Assembly (NCBI GenBank): GCA_947493535.1
Contig: CANLRK010000005.1
Span: 102,590-166,589, forward strand
Length of the DNA stretch: 64,000 nt
Direction of reading: 5' to 3'
Origin: an uncultured Flavobacteriaceae bacterium
GTDB taxonomy: Bacteria > Bacteroidota > Bacteroidia > Flavobacteriales > Flavobacteriaceae
Shown here: positions 8,558-16,900 of the stretch, piece by piece
Layout: the number at the start of each line of letters is the position of its first letter
How positions within the stretch are numbered: the stretch's first letter is position 1
Made by a program: the position numbers and the translations under genes
Notes under the pieces: generated by a model
Databases searched by the model: none
What the model was told of the DNA's origin: nothing
What the model saw: the letters and a program-made list of their open reading frames with translations, nothing else

Positions 8558-9370
8558 GAGTAACAACCAAAAAATAGGAATTCCTTCTACAAAAAAACTA
8601 GAGTAGTATTTTGATTGCTTTTCAGTAGCAAAAACTAAAAACAGAATACTTGTAATAAATACTATAGGCAATACCAACAAATTAACTTCCAATACTTCAT
8701 CCTTAAAAAACTCTAACAACAAAAAAAGCATCGCTAATAAAAGTCCATACATTTTTGTGTACTTTATTCCTATTCGTTGAGGAAGTGTTTTTAACTCAAC
8801 ATCATCTACATTCATATCACGTATATCAAAAGGTAAAATCAATAACAACACAAAAGCAAAACGTTGTATTAAACTTACCCAAACATCTGTTGTAATTTCC
8901 GTTGAAGCATCTTGTAAAGGTACTAATACAGTTACTACAGTCCATACTAAGCCCACAATGTATATTTTAATTCCTGATATTTTCCGCAATGTTTTCTCTT
9001 TAAAGGAAACCGCATAAAAAAAAGTAAGCAACATTGGTAGTAATAATAATAATAAGGTGCGTATTTTTAAATAAAATAAACAAACACCTGTTACAAACAT
9101 TGCTATTAAACTTAAATAAAAAATCAGCTTTTTATACATAAAAAGTCCAGAAAACACATCTATAAAACGAGAAGAAATTAATTGCGATTCTTCAAAATAC
9201 TTTACAAAATTATACCCAACAATAGTTCCTGAAAAGATTAGTAACAACAAGGTGTAATTTACAGGAACATCGTGATTTAAATAAGTAACTAACACTAATG
9301 CACATACTGAAACCGCAACCCAAACACTTGAATTTATAAAAAAATCGAATATATTTTTAAAATCTTTCAC
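8543..9370 (-). CDS. UbiA-like multipass membrane protein
   Basis: 275 aa with eight or nine hydrophobic segments spread over the whole length. A polar loop, FDIRDMNVDDVELKTLPQRIG, resembles the second Asp-rich motif of UbiA prenyltransferases. The place of the first motif (NDxxDxxxD) is taken by YNFVKYFEES, so the usual magnesium ligands are only partly present. It is probably a diverged UbiA-superfamily protein of the inner membrane; substrate unknown. The 3' end overlaps the preceding small gene by 15 bp, and the 5' end faces gcvP across 183 bp. Confidence 0.65.
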   Translation of the reverse strand: MKDFKNIFDFFINSSVWVAVSVCALVLVTYLNHDVPVNYTLLLLIFSGTIVGYNFVKYFEESQLISSRFIDVFSGLFMYKKLIFYLSLIAMFVTGVCLFYLKIRTLLLLLLPMLLTFFYAVSFKEKTLRKISGIKIYIVGLVWTVVTVLVPLQDASTEITTDVWVSLIQRFAFVLLLILPFDIRDMNVDDVELKTLPQRIGIKYTKMYGLLLAMLFLLLEFFKDEVLEVNLLVLPIVFITSILFLVFATEKQSKYYSSFFVEGIPIFWLLLLLIL

Positions 9371-9429
9371 CTTGTAAAAGTAACCTTATATTTTCAGAAA
9401 GCCTTACCCTAGTACAAAAGCATTAATTA

Positions 9430-9461
9430 AGCTGTTAACAACAGCTCCTTTTAGTTAACAA
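9430..9461. repeat. GTTAACAA repeat pair with inverted repeat in the gcvP upstream region
   Basis: A perfect 7-bp inverted repeat (AGCTGTT aac AACAGCT, 9430-9446) includes GTTAACAA at 9434-9441, which recurs at 9454-9461, exactly 20 bp downstream. It lies between two divergent starts and lacks a T-run, so it is more likely a protein-binding site than a terminator. Its function is inference. Confidence 0.4.
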
Positions 9462-9501
9462 TTTAGCCAAAATAGTACTCCTAAATTTCAGAATAAAGCC
9501 G

Positions 9502-9509
9502 TACTTTTG
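9502..9509 (+). promoter_or_regulatory. Promoter -7 element for gcvP
   Basis: TACTTTTG is an exact TAnnTTTG match 44 nt before the gcvP ATG. The remaining leader is too short for a glycine riboswitch. Confidence 0.5.
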
Positions 9510-9553
9510 GCATCATTTATTTTGTTAAACAACACAACGCAATATAATTACAG

Positions 9554-12403
9554 ATGAAAACAGATTCATTTCAACTCAGACATATTGGTCCTAACCCAAA
9601 AGACCGCGCTACAATTTTAAATACAATAGGTTTAAATAGCTTAGACGAATTAATTTACGAAACTATTCCTGACGATATTCGTTTAAAAAAGGATTTGGAT
9701 TTGCCTGAAGCACTTAATGAATATGAATACTTAAACCATATTCATGAATTAGGAAATAAAAATCAAGTTTTTAAAACTTACATTGGTTTAGGTTATCATG
9801 AAGCCGTTGTGCCAAGTGTTATACAACGTAATATTTTAGAAAACCCTGGTTGGTATACTGCTTATACTCCTTATCAAGCAGAAATTGCTCAAGGTAGATT
9901 AGAAGCATTGTTAAATTTCCAGACCATGGTTATTGACTTAACAGGAATGGAGCTAGCAAATGCTTCGTTACTTGACGAGGGTACCGCTGCGGCTGAAGCT
10001 ATGGCCTTATTGTTTGATGTTAGAGAGCGTGCTCAGAAAAAAGCTAATGTGAATAAGTTTTTTGTTTCTGAGGAAATTTTACCACAAACACTATCTGTTT
10101 TACAAACAAGAGCTATACCAATTGGTATTGAATTAGTAGTTGGAAACCATGAAGATTTTGATTTTTCTGAAGAGTTTTTTGGTGCAATTTTACAATACCC
10201 TGGCAAACACGGTCAGGTATATAATTATGCTAGTTTTGTTGCTAATGCAAATGCCAACAATATAAAAGTAGCGGTTGCTGCAGATATTTTATCGCTTGTT
10301 AAATTACAAGCTCCAGGTGAATTTGGAGCCGATGTTGTAGTTGGAACAACCCAACGCTTCGGAATACCATTAGGTTACGGTGGGCCACATGCTGGCTATT
10401 TTGCCACAAAAGAGAAATATAAAAGAAGTATTCCTGGTAGAATTATTGGAGTTACACAAGATAAAGATGGGGGACGTGCATTGCGTATGGCTTTACAAAC
10501 ACGTGAGCAACACATTAAGCGAGAAAAAGCTACTTCAAATATATGCACCGCTCAAGTACTGTTAGCTGTAATGGCAGGAATGTATGCAGTATACCATGGT
10601 AAAGAAGGCTTACAATACATTGCTAATAAAGTGCACTGTGCTACAAAAACTTTAGCCGACAAATTAATCGATTTAGGTATTGAACAAACCAACACTACCT
10701 ATTTTGACACAATAACCCTAAAAGTTGAAACTGCTAAAATAAAACCAGTAGCAGAAGCTGCTAAAATAAATTTCAATTATATAGATAGCAACACACTTTC
10801 TATTGCATTAAATGAAACAGTCGGCATAAAAGAACTTAATACCATTATTAATGTTTTTACTTCTGCTTTAAATATAAAAGCTACTCCGATAAGTAGCCTT
10901 ACCACTTCTGATGCAATACCAAATAATTTATTACGTAACACATCATTTTTAGATAATGAGGTGTTTAACACTTATCATTCAGAAACTGAAATGATGCGTT
11001 ACATTAAAAAATTAGAACGTAAAGATTTATCCTTAAACCACTCTATGATTTCTTTAGGATCATGTACCATGAAGCTAAATGCTGCTTCTGAAATGCTCCC
11101 TTTAAGTAACCCTAACTGGGGAAACATACATCCTTTTGCTCCATTAAAACAAGTACAAGGTTACCAAGAAGTTCTTAAAAACTTAGAACACCAACTAAAT
11201 GTTATTACAGGTTTTGCAGGTACTTCATTACAACCTAACTCTGGCGCCCAGGGTGAACTTGCTGGTTTAATGGTTATACGAGCATATCATGAATCTAGAG
11301 GAGATCATCATAGAAATATTTGTTTAATTCCTGCTTCTGCTCACGGTACCAATCCAGCATCAGCAGTTATGGCTGGTATGAAAGTAGTGGTTACTAAAAC
11401 TGATGAAAAAGGAAATATTGATGTAGAAGATTTACGTGAAAAAGCATTTTTACATAAAGAGAATCTTTCTGCTTTAATGGTTACTTACCCATCTACTCAC
11501 GGTGTTTTTGAGAAAGCTATTTGTGAAATAACACAAATAATTCACGATAACGGCGGACAAGTATATATGGATGGAGCCAATATGAATGCACAAGTAGGTT
11601 TAACAAACCCGGCAACAATTGGGGCTGATGTTTGCCACCTCAATCTGCATAAAACATTTGCTATCCCTCACGGAGGAGGTGGACCAGGTGTGGGACCAAT
11701 TTGTGTTGCACCACAATTAGTTCCTTTTTTACCTAGCAACCCAATTATTCCTACAGGTGGCGATAGTGCTATTACAGCAATATCATCCGCTCCTTGGGGA
11801 TCTGCATTGGTGTGCTTAATATCTTACGGTTATATAACTATGTTAGGAGCTAAAGGATTAAAAGATGCTACTATAAATGCCATTTTAAATGCCAACTATA
11901 TCAAAGAGCGTTTAAACGGTCACTACGCAACTTTATATACAGGAGAACGAGGTCGTGCAGCTCATGAAATGATTATTGACTGTAGAGAGTTTAAACAGAA
12001 TGGTATTGAAGTAAGCGATATTGCAAAACGTTTAATGGATTATGGTTTCCATGCACCAACTGTATCTTTTCCAGTTGCTGGAACAATTATGATTGAACCA
12101 ACAGAGTCAGAAAATTTAGCCGAGTTAGATCGTTTTTGTGATGCTTTAATTGCAATACGAAAAGAAATAGCAGAAGCTACTGCAGATAACCCAAATAACC
12201 CATTAAAAAATGCTCCTCACACTCAAGCAATGCTTACTGCCAATAAATGGAACTTACCATATACCAGGCAGCAGGCTGCTTTTCCTTTGCCACATATTGC
12301 CGATAATAAGTTTTGGCCTACTGTACGAAGAGTTGATGATGCATATGGTGACAGAAATTTAATTTGTAGTTGTATTGGAATTGAGGCATATGCCGAAGCA
12401 TAA
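9554..12403 (+). CDS. gcvP: Glycine dehydrogenase (decarboxylating), P protein
   Basis: 949 aa, the fused homodimer-type P protein of the glycine cleavage system. It decarboxylates glycine with PLP and passes the aminomethyl group to the H protein lipoamide. The N-terminal half has [25 protein letters not shown] and [19 protein letters not shown]. The C-terminal half has the PLP lysine in [20 protein letters not shown] (Lys about 700). Length and motifs are complete. No gcvT or gcvH is adjacent. A hairpin terminator follows. Confidence 0.98.
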   Translation: MKTDSFQLRHIGPNPKDRATILNTIGLNSLDELIYETIPDDIRLKKDLDLPEALNEYEYLNHIHELGNKNQVFKTYIGLGYHEAVVPSVIQRNILENPGWYTAYTPYQAEIAQGRLEALLNFQTMVIDLTGMELANASLLDEGTAAAEAMALLFDVRERAQKKANVNKFFVSEEILPQTLSVLQTRAIPIGIELVVGNHEDFDFSEEFFGAILQYPGKHGQVYNYASFVANANANNIKVAVAADILSLVKLQAPGEFGADVVVGTTQRFGIPLGYGGPHAGYFATKEKYKRSIPGRIIGVTQDKDGGRALRMALQTREQHIKREKATSNICTAQVLLAVMAGMYAVYHGKEGLQYIANKVHCATKTLADKLIDLGIEQTNTTYFDTITLKVETAKIKPVAEAAKINFNYIDSNTLSIALNETVGIKELNTIINVFTSALNIKATPISSLTTSDAIPNNLLRNTSFLDNEVFNTYHSETEMMRYIKKLERKDLSLNHSMISLGSCTMKLNAASEMLPLSNPNWGNIHPFAPLKQVQGYQEVLKNLEHQLNVITGFAGTSLQPNSGAQGELAGLMVIRAYHESRGDHHRNICLIPASAHGTNPASAVMAGMKVVVTKTDEKGNIDVEDLREKAFLHKENLSALMVTYPSTHGVFEKAICEITQIIHDNGGQVYMDGANMNAQVGLTNPATIGADVCHLNLHKTFAIPHGGGGPGVGPICVAPQLVPFLPSNPIIPTGGDSAITAISSAPWGSALVCLISYGYITMLGAKGLKDATINAILNANYIKERLNGHYATLYTGERGRAAHEMIIDCREFKQNGIEVSDIAKRLMDYGFHAPTVSFPVAGTIMIEPTESENLAELDRFCDALIAIRKEIAEATADNPNNPLKNAPHTQAMLTANKWNLPYTRQQAAFPLPHIADNKFWPTVRRVDDAYGDRNLICSCIGIEAYAEA

Positions 12404-12425
12404 TATGATCGCTTAAATAATTACA

Positions 12426-12464
12426 GACCTCATAACAAAACAAGCTTATGAGGTCTTTTTTCTT
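12426..12464 (+). terminator. Rho-independent terminator of gcvP
   Basis: Perfect 10-bp stem GACCTCATAA / TTATGAGGTC with a 10-nt loop, followed by TTTTTTTCTTT. Confidence 0.85.
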
Positions 12465-12575
12465 TATATATACTCAAAATATTATCAATCTCATAAAAAT
12501 ATCATAATAAACCTAAAAACAACACGCTAGCTCTTTTATAATAAGTACCTTGTTCTACTATACTTAAAATTTATT

Positions 12576-13634
12576 ATGAATATTAAAATAACGGGAACGG
12601 GTTCATATATCCCAAATGTTGTAAAGAAAAATACTGATTTTAATGATCATAATTTTTTCAACGCAGATGGCTCAGCTTTTAAACAAAGTAACGACATCAT
12701 TATTAAAAAATTCAAAGCTATTACTGGTATTGATGAAAGACGTTATGCAGAACCACACTTAAATACTTCAGATTTAGGTTTTTTTGCTGCAGAAAAAGCA
12801 ATTTCTGATGCTAACATAAACCCAGAAGAACTTGATTATATTATAGTAGCTAGTAATTATGGAGATGTACAACACGGCAGCATCCAATGTGATACTGTAC
12901 CCAGTATTGCTTCTAGAATAAAACAAAAATTACGCATAAAAAATCCTAATTGCATTGCTTACGACTTACTTTTTGGATGCCCTGGATGGGTACAAGCCAT
13001 GATTCATGCACAAGGATTTATTAAGGGCGGTATGGCAAAAAAATGTTTGGTTATAGGAGCCGAAACTCTTTCACGAGTTGTTGATTCGTCGGACAGAGAT
13101 TCAATGATATATTCTGATGGTTCAGGAGCTGCTATACTTGAAATAAACAATTCAGAAAAAGGGATATTATCTCATGAGTCGGCAAGTTACACCTATAATG
13201 AAGCCGAATATATTTATTTTGGAAAAACCTATGATAAAACATGTAATAGCAATACAAAATATATTAAAATGCACGGCCGAAAAATATACGAATTCGCTCT
13301 AAACAATGTACCTCAAGCTATGAAAAAATGTTTAGACAAAAGCGGTGTATCTATTAACAATTTGAAAAAAATATTCATACATCAAGCTAATGAAAAAATG
13401 GATGAAGCTATTTTAGATCGTTTTTATAAGCTCTATAATATTGAAACTCCTAAAAACATTATGCCTATGAGTATTCATGAATTTGGAAATAGCTCTGTAG
13501 CAACCATTCCTACCTTATATGATTTGGTTATCAAAAACAAATTCAACAACCACAGTTTAATTAAAGGAGATATTATTCTTTTTGCAAGTGTTGGCGCTGG
13601 AATGAATATTAATGCCATTACCTATCAATACTAA
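12576..13634 (+). CDS. 3-oxoacyl-ACP synthase III (KAS III/FabH-like) family protein
   Basis: 352 aa thiolase-fold condensing enzyme. The catalytic triad is in place: Cys135 (LLFGCPGW), His269 (IFIHQANEK) and Asn305 (EFGNSSVA). It is somewhat longer than FabH (about 320 aa) and has a divergent N-terminal part (an insert around residues 20-45), so it may prime a secondary fatty acid or polyketide-like route instead of housekeeping fatty acid synthesis; this is inference. It stands alone, with a terminator upstream and proC 57 nt downstream. Confidence 0.85.
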   Translation: MNIKITGTGSYIPNVVKKNTDFNDHNFFNADGSAFKQSNDIIIKKFKAITGIDERRYAEPHLNTSDLGFFAAEKAISDANINPEELDYIIVASNYGDVQHGSIQCDTVPSIASRIKQKLRIKNPNCIAYDLLFGCPGWVQAMIHAQGFIKGGMAKKCLVIGAETLSRVVDSSDRDSMIYSDGSGAAILEINNSEKGILSHESASYTYNEAEYIYFGKTYDKTCNSNTKYIKMHGRKIYEFALNNVPQAMKKCLDKSGVSINNLKKIFIHQANEKMDEAILDRFYKLYNIETPKNIMPMSIHEFGNSSVATIPTLYDLVIKNKFNNHSLIKGDIILFASVGAGMNINAITYQY

Positions 13635-13691
13635 ATTACACATTACATTATAATTTTCCGTTTCTTTGTGTTAAACTAACAATGTAAAACA

Positions 13692-14474
13692 ATGAAAATT
13701 GCAATACTAGGTGGTGGTAATTTAGGGCAATCAATAGCACAAGGGCTACTTGAAAACAAGGTTTCCCCTGAAACTATTACCGTTACGCGAAACAAAACAG
13801 AACTGCTTAATAACTTACAGCAACAAGGAGTTCATGTAAGTAACAATAATAACGAAGCTACTAAAAACGCTGACCTTGTTATTATTGCAGTTAAACCTTA
13901 TAAAATTGCTGAAATATTACAAGAAATTAAACCTGAAATAACTACCACAAAAATTCTTGTATCTGTAGTTAGTGATTTTTCTATTCAACAGATAGAAGAA
14001 AACCTTTCTACCAAACCAACTATTATTAGAGCCATGCCAAACACTGCTTCTGCAGTAAATGAATCTATTACTTGCATAGCCTCTAACAACGCTTCTACTG
14101 AAGATTTAAAAATTGTAACTAGCATATTCAAATCTTTAGGAGAAACTGTCGAAATTAACGAGACTTTAATGGATGCCGCAACTGTTTTAGGCGCCTGTGG
14201 TATTGCCTACGTATTGCGTTTTATACGCAGTATGATTCAAGGTGGTATTGAAATTGGTTTTGATGCACAAACAGCCACTAAAATAGCAACGCAAGCTGTA
14301 AAAGGTGCTAGTGAATTATTACTTCAAAAAAGGAATCATCCCGAAGCAGAAATAGATAAAGTTACTACACCAAAAGGTTGTACCATTGCTGGATTAAACG
14401 AAATGGAACATCAAGGCTTTAGTTCTGCTTTAATTAAAGGTATTAAAACCTCTTTTGATAATATTTCTAATTAA
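13692..14474 (+). CDS. proC: Pyrroline-5-carboxylate reductase
   Basis: 260 aa, NAD(P)H-dependent last step of proline synthesis. The Rossmann glycine motif AILGGGNLGQSIAQGL is at the N-terminus, with VIIAVKPYKIAEIL and IRAMPNTASAVNES in the middle. The C-terminal signature is TTPKGCTIAGLNEMEHQGF (family pattern with PGGTT changed to PKGCT). Length fits the family. Confidence 0.93.
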   Translation: MKIAILGGGNLGQSIAQGLLENKVSPETITVTRNKTELLNNLQQQGVHVSNNNNEATKNADLVIIAVKPYKIAEILQEIKPEITTTKILVSVVSDFSIQQIEENLSTKPTIIRAMPNTASAVNESITCIASNNASTEDLKIVTSIFKSLGETVEINETLMDAATVLGACGIAYVLRFIRSMIQGGIEIGFDAQTATKIATQAVKGASELLLQKRNHPEAEIDKVTTPKGCTIAGLNEMEHQGFSSALIKGIKTSFDNISN

Positions 14475-14510
14475 AAATATCATTACTCAATAGGTTTTCA
14501 TAAAAAAGAG

Positions 14511-14518
14511 TAGTTTTG
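14511..14518 (+). promoter_or_regulatory. Promoter -7 element abutting the methyltransferase start
   Basis: TAGTTTTG is an exact TAnnTTTG match and is only 4 nt from the ATG at 14523. The transcription start would fall on or next to the A of ATG, implying a leaderless mRNA. Confidence 0.45.
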
Positions 14519-14522
14519 AGTT

Positions 14523-15047
14523 ATGTACGAAAAAACATTCCCAAATAAACGCTATAAACACACTGCTAAATTCTTAGAAAAACATCTTTCTACGAAAGAA
14601 ACTATCTTAGATTTAGGTGTTCCAAACCCCTTTTCTAAAATTATGGCTGAAATGGGCTATAAGGTTAAAAATACCAAAGGAGAAGATTTAGATGTAGATT
14701 TTTCCACGGTTCAAAATAGCACCTATAATGCAGTAACCGCATTTGAAATATTTGAACACCTTATTGCCCCATTAAATGTTTTGCAAGAATTAAAAGCTAA
14801 CAAATTGGTAGCATCTATACCCATGCGTTTATGGTTTGCTCCTGCTTACAGAAGCAAAACCGATAAGTGGGACAGGCATTATCACGAATTTGAAGATTGG
14901 CAATTTGATTGGCTTTTAGAAAAGGCTGGTTGGAAAATAATAGCCAAAGAAAAATTCACCAATCCGGTTAAAAAAATAGGAATAAGACCTTTATTACGCC
15001 TATTTACTCATAGGTATTATTTAGTTTACGCAGAACGAATACATTAG
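14523..15047 (+). CDS. SAM-dependent methyltransferase, small class I type
   Basis: 174 aa. A short Rossmann-like core with ETILDLGVPNPFSKIMAEMG as motif I and AVTAFEIFEHLIAPLNVL as the motif II/III region, ending with the strand HRYYLVYAERIH. The glycine motif is degenerate (DLGVPNPF in place of DxGxGxG). The next gene is a glycosyltransferase starting 5 nt after the stop, so the pair probably modifies a glycan or lipid. The substrate is unknown. Confidence 0.75.
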   Translation: MYEKTFPNKRYKHTAKFLEKHLSTKETILDLGVPNPFSKIMAEMGYKVKNTKGEDLDVDFSTVQNSTYNAVTAFEIFEHLIAPLNVLQELKANKLVASIPMRLWFAPAYRSKTDKWDRHYHEFEDWQFDWLLEKAGWKIIAKEKFTNPVKKIGIRPLLRLFTHRYYLVYAERIH

Positions 15048-15051
15048 TATT

Positions 15052-15900
15052 TTGAACTACTACATTGTCATACCAGCACACAATGAAGCCAAATATATAG
15101 GCCTAACCTTACAGAGTATTGTTGCACAAACTAAACTCCCAACAAAAGTTGTTGTGGTTAATGACAACTCAACCGATAACACTGAAACTATTGTTTCAAA
15201 TTTCTGTAAAAAACACCCCTATATCTCACTTGTAAACACCACTTCAAACAATCAGCATTTACCTGGTAGTAAAGTAATAGAAGCCTTTTATAAAGGATAC
15301 CATACTTTAGACGAAAACTATGATTTTATTGTAAAACTAGACGCCGATTTAATCTTACCTAACCATTATTTTGAAACTATAATCAAGCACTTTAAAAGTG
15401 ATGAAAAAATAGGAATGTGTGGTGGTTTTGCTTATGTTGAAAAAAACAACCATTGGGCTTTAGAAAACCTAACCAACAAAGATCATATTAGAGGAGCCTT
15501 TAAAGCTTACCGAAAAGCTTGTTTTAACGATATTGGTAAGCTGAAAAAATCTATGGGATGGGATACTGTTGATGAATTATTAGCACAGTATCATTGTTGG
15601 AAAATTAAAACGGATGAATCATTAATCGTAAAACACTTAAAACCTACAGGAGCATTATATAACAAAGAAGCAAGATACAAACAAGGAGAGGCTTTTTACA
15701 AAATAGGCTATAGTTTCACACTCGCTTTTATTGCTAGTTTAAAATTAGCATTTTTAAAACGCACTCCTTTACTCTTTATAGACTATATAATAGGGTTTTA
15801 TAATGCTCAAAAAAAACAAACTCAAAAACTTGTTACTCCCCAAGAAAGTAAATTCATTAAAGCATTACGTTGGAAAATTATTAAGCGTAAATTATCTTAA
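15052..15900 (+). CDS. Glycosyltransferase family 2 protein
   Basis: 282 aa, GT-A fold at the N-terminus: YYIVIPAHNEAKYIGLTLQS, VVVNDNSTDNTETIV and the metal-binding DxD-like KLDADLILP. A later GWDTVDELLA matches the acceptor-side ED-like motif. The C-terminal 80 residues carry one or two hydrophobic stretches (FTLAFIASLKLAFL, LLFIDYIIGFY), suggesting membrane association. The start must be TTG at 15052, 5 nt after the methyltransferase stop, because the beta strand begins immediately; there is no ATG nearby. Acceptor unknown. Confidence 0.87.
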   Translation: MNYYIVIPAHNEAKYIGLTLQSIVAQTKLPTKVVVVNDNSTDNTETIVSNFCKKHPYISLVNTTSNNQHLPGSKVIEAFYKGYHTLDENYDFIVKLDADLILPNHYFETIIKHFKSDEKIGMCGGFAYVEKNNHWALENLTNKDHIRGAFKAYRKACFNDIGKLKKSMGWDTVDELLAQYHCWKIKTDESLIVKHLKPTGALYNKEARYKQGEAFYKIGYSFTLAFIASLKLAFLKRTPLLFIDYIIGFYNAQKKQTQKLVTPQESKFIKALRWKIIKRKLS

Positions 15901-15922
15901 GTTAATCTTAGCGTCTAAAATT

Positions 15923-15952
15923 TTGGAAACTCATATAAAATGAGTACTTTAG
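15923..15952 (+). promoter_or_regulatory. Promoter with operator-like inverted repeat before the small lipoprotein gene
   Basis: TTG at 15923-15925, a 19-bp spacer, then TACTTTAG at 15945-15952 (7 of 8 to TAnnTTTG). The spacer holds a perfect inverted repeat ACTCAT-N5-ATGAGT (15929-15945), which is placed where a repressor or activator would act. Confidence 0.55.
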
Positions 15953-15979
15953 GTTGGTTAACCAATTTATAACGTTTAC

Positions 15980-16186
15980 ATGAAAAAAACACTTATTTTA
16001 TTAGCAAGCTTACCTTTATTCTTTTTGTCCTGTACAGATAAAAAAGCTGAAGCTGAAAAGAAAAAAGAACAAGAAATACAACAACAAATTGAATCTGTAG
16101 AAAAAGACATTGAAAGTGTTGTTGAAGACATTGAAAAAGAAGCAGAAGAAATTGAACAACAATTAGACGAATTAGATAACCTATAA
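15980..16186 (+). CDS. Small coiled-coil lipoprotein
   Basis: 68 aa. A lipoprotein signal peptide with lipobox LFFLSC (cleavage before Cys19 or so), followed by a strongly charged Glu/Lys/Gln helix with heptad-like spacing (IESVEKDIESVVEDIEKEAE). Probably an envelope-anchored coiled coil. No family recognised. Eleven nt before the next coiled-coil gene, so likely one operon under the promoter at 15923-15952. Confidence 0.75.
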   Translation: MKKTLILLASLPLFFLSCTDKKAEAEKKKEQEIQQQIESVEKDIESVVEDIEKEAEEIEQQLDELDNL

Positions 16187-16197
16187 AACATATTAAT

Positions 16198-16854
16198 ATG
16201 AACTATATTAAATCAATATGCTTATTAGCGTTAGCGCTAACAGTAAGTACTAGTTATGCTCAAGATAAAAAAGAGCATAAAAAACACAAAAAAGAAATGC
16301 ATCAGAAAAAAGAGGAAATGATGCAGAAAAAAGAAGAAATGAAAGCTGAAAGAGCGGAACTAAAAGAGCAACGAGATCAGCTAAAAGAAAAACATAAAGA
16401 AGGACGTGAAGCCATTCTTGCCGAACATAAGGAAGCTATGAAAAACATGACTCCCGAAGAACGTAAAGCTTACATGGAAGAACATCCTGAATTAGGCAAA
16501 AAAATGAAGGAGCACAACATGAACATGAAAGCTCATAAAAAAGCCTTAAAAGAAAAACATGTAGCCTTAAAAAATAAAAAAGCCGATGCTGCTCAACATA
16601 AAATTGAAGCAAAAAAAGAGCGTTTAGCTTATTTTGAACAACGTAGTCAAAATGCCGAAAAACGTATTGCTTCTGCTAAAGAGCGTATTGCACAACAAAA
16701 AGAGGTTGGAGAAATAACCGAAGAAGAATATGCAGAAAAGCTAGAGAAAATATTAGCTCTAGAAAAAAGAAACAATGAACATCAAGAAAAAATGATAGCC
16801 AAGAAAGAATTGCTTAAAGAAAAAACACGTAAGCTTAAAGAACTTGACAAATAA
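16198..16854 (+). CDS. Secreted Lys/Glu-rich coiled-coil protein
   Basis: 218 aa. A Sec signal peptide (MNYIKSICLLALALTVSTSYA, cut before QDKK), then an almost continuous highly charged helix of Lys, Glu, His, Met and Ala. A segment MTPEERKAYMEEHPE recalls the LTPEQ-type helices of Spy/CpxP-like periplasmic chaperones, but the resemblance is weak and may be compositional. Probably periplasmic, paired with the small lipoprotein upstream. Function unknown. Confidence 0.75.
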   Translation: MNYIKSICLLALALTVSTSYAQDKKEHKKHKKEMHQKKEEMMQKKEEMKAERAELKEQRDQLKEKHKEGREAILAEHKEAMKNMTPEERKAYMEEHPELGKKMKEHNMNMKAHKKALKEKHVALKNKKADAAQHKIEAKKERLAYFEQRSQNAEKRIASAKERIAQQKEVGEITEEEYAEKLEKILALEKRNNEHQEKMIAKKELLKEKTRKLKELDK

Positions 16855-16856
16855 TA

Positions 16857-16889
16857 AAAAAAGAGCCGCAATTTGCGGCTCTTTTTTTT
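16857..16889. terminator. Bidirectional terminator
   Basis: AAAAGAGCCGCAA / TTGCGGCTCTTTT hairpin with a very short loop and flanking A- and T-runs, between convergent genes. Confidence 0.9.
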
Positions 16890-16900
16890 ATTATTAAACA

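Noticed and set aside
9430..9446. Hairpin as a terminator
   Set aside because: It lies between two divergent starts and has no proper T-run.
9371..9553. Possible glycine riboswitch before gcvP
   Set aside because: The leader after the promoter element is about 40 nt, too short, and lacks the paired aptamer motifs.
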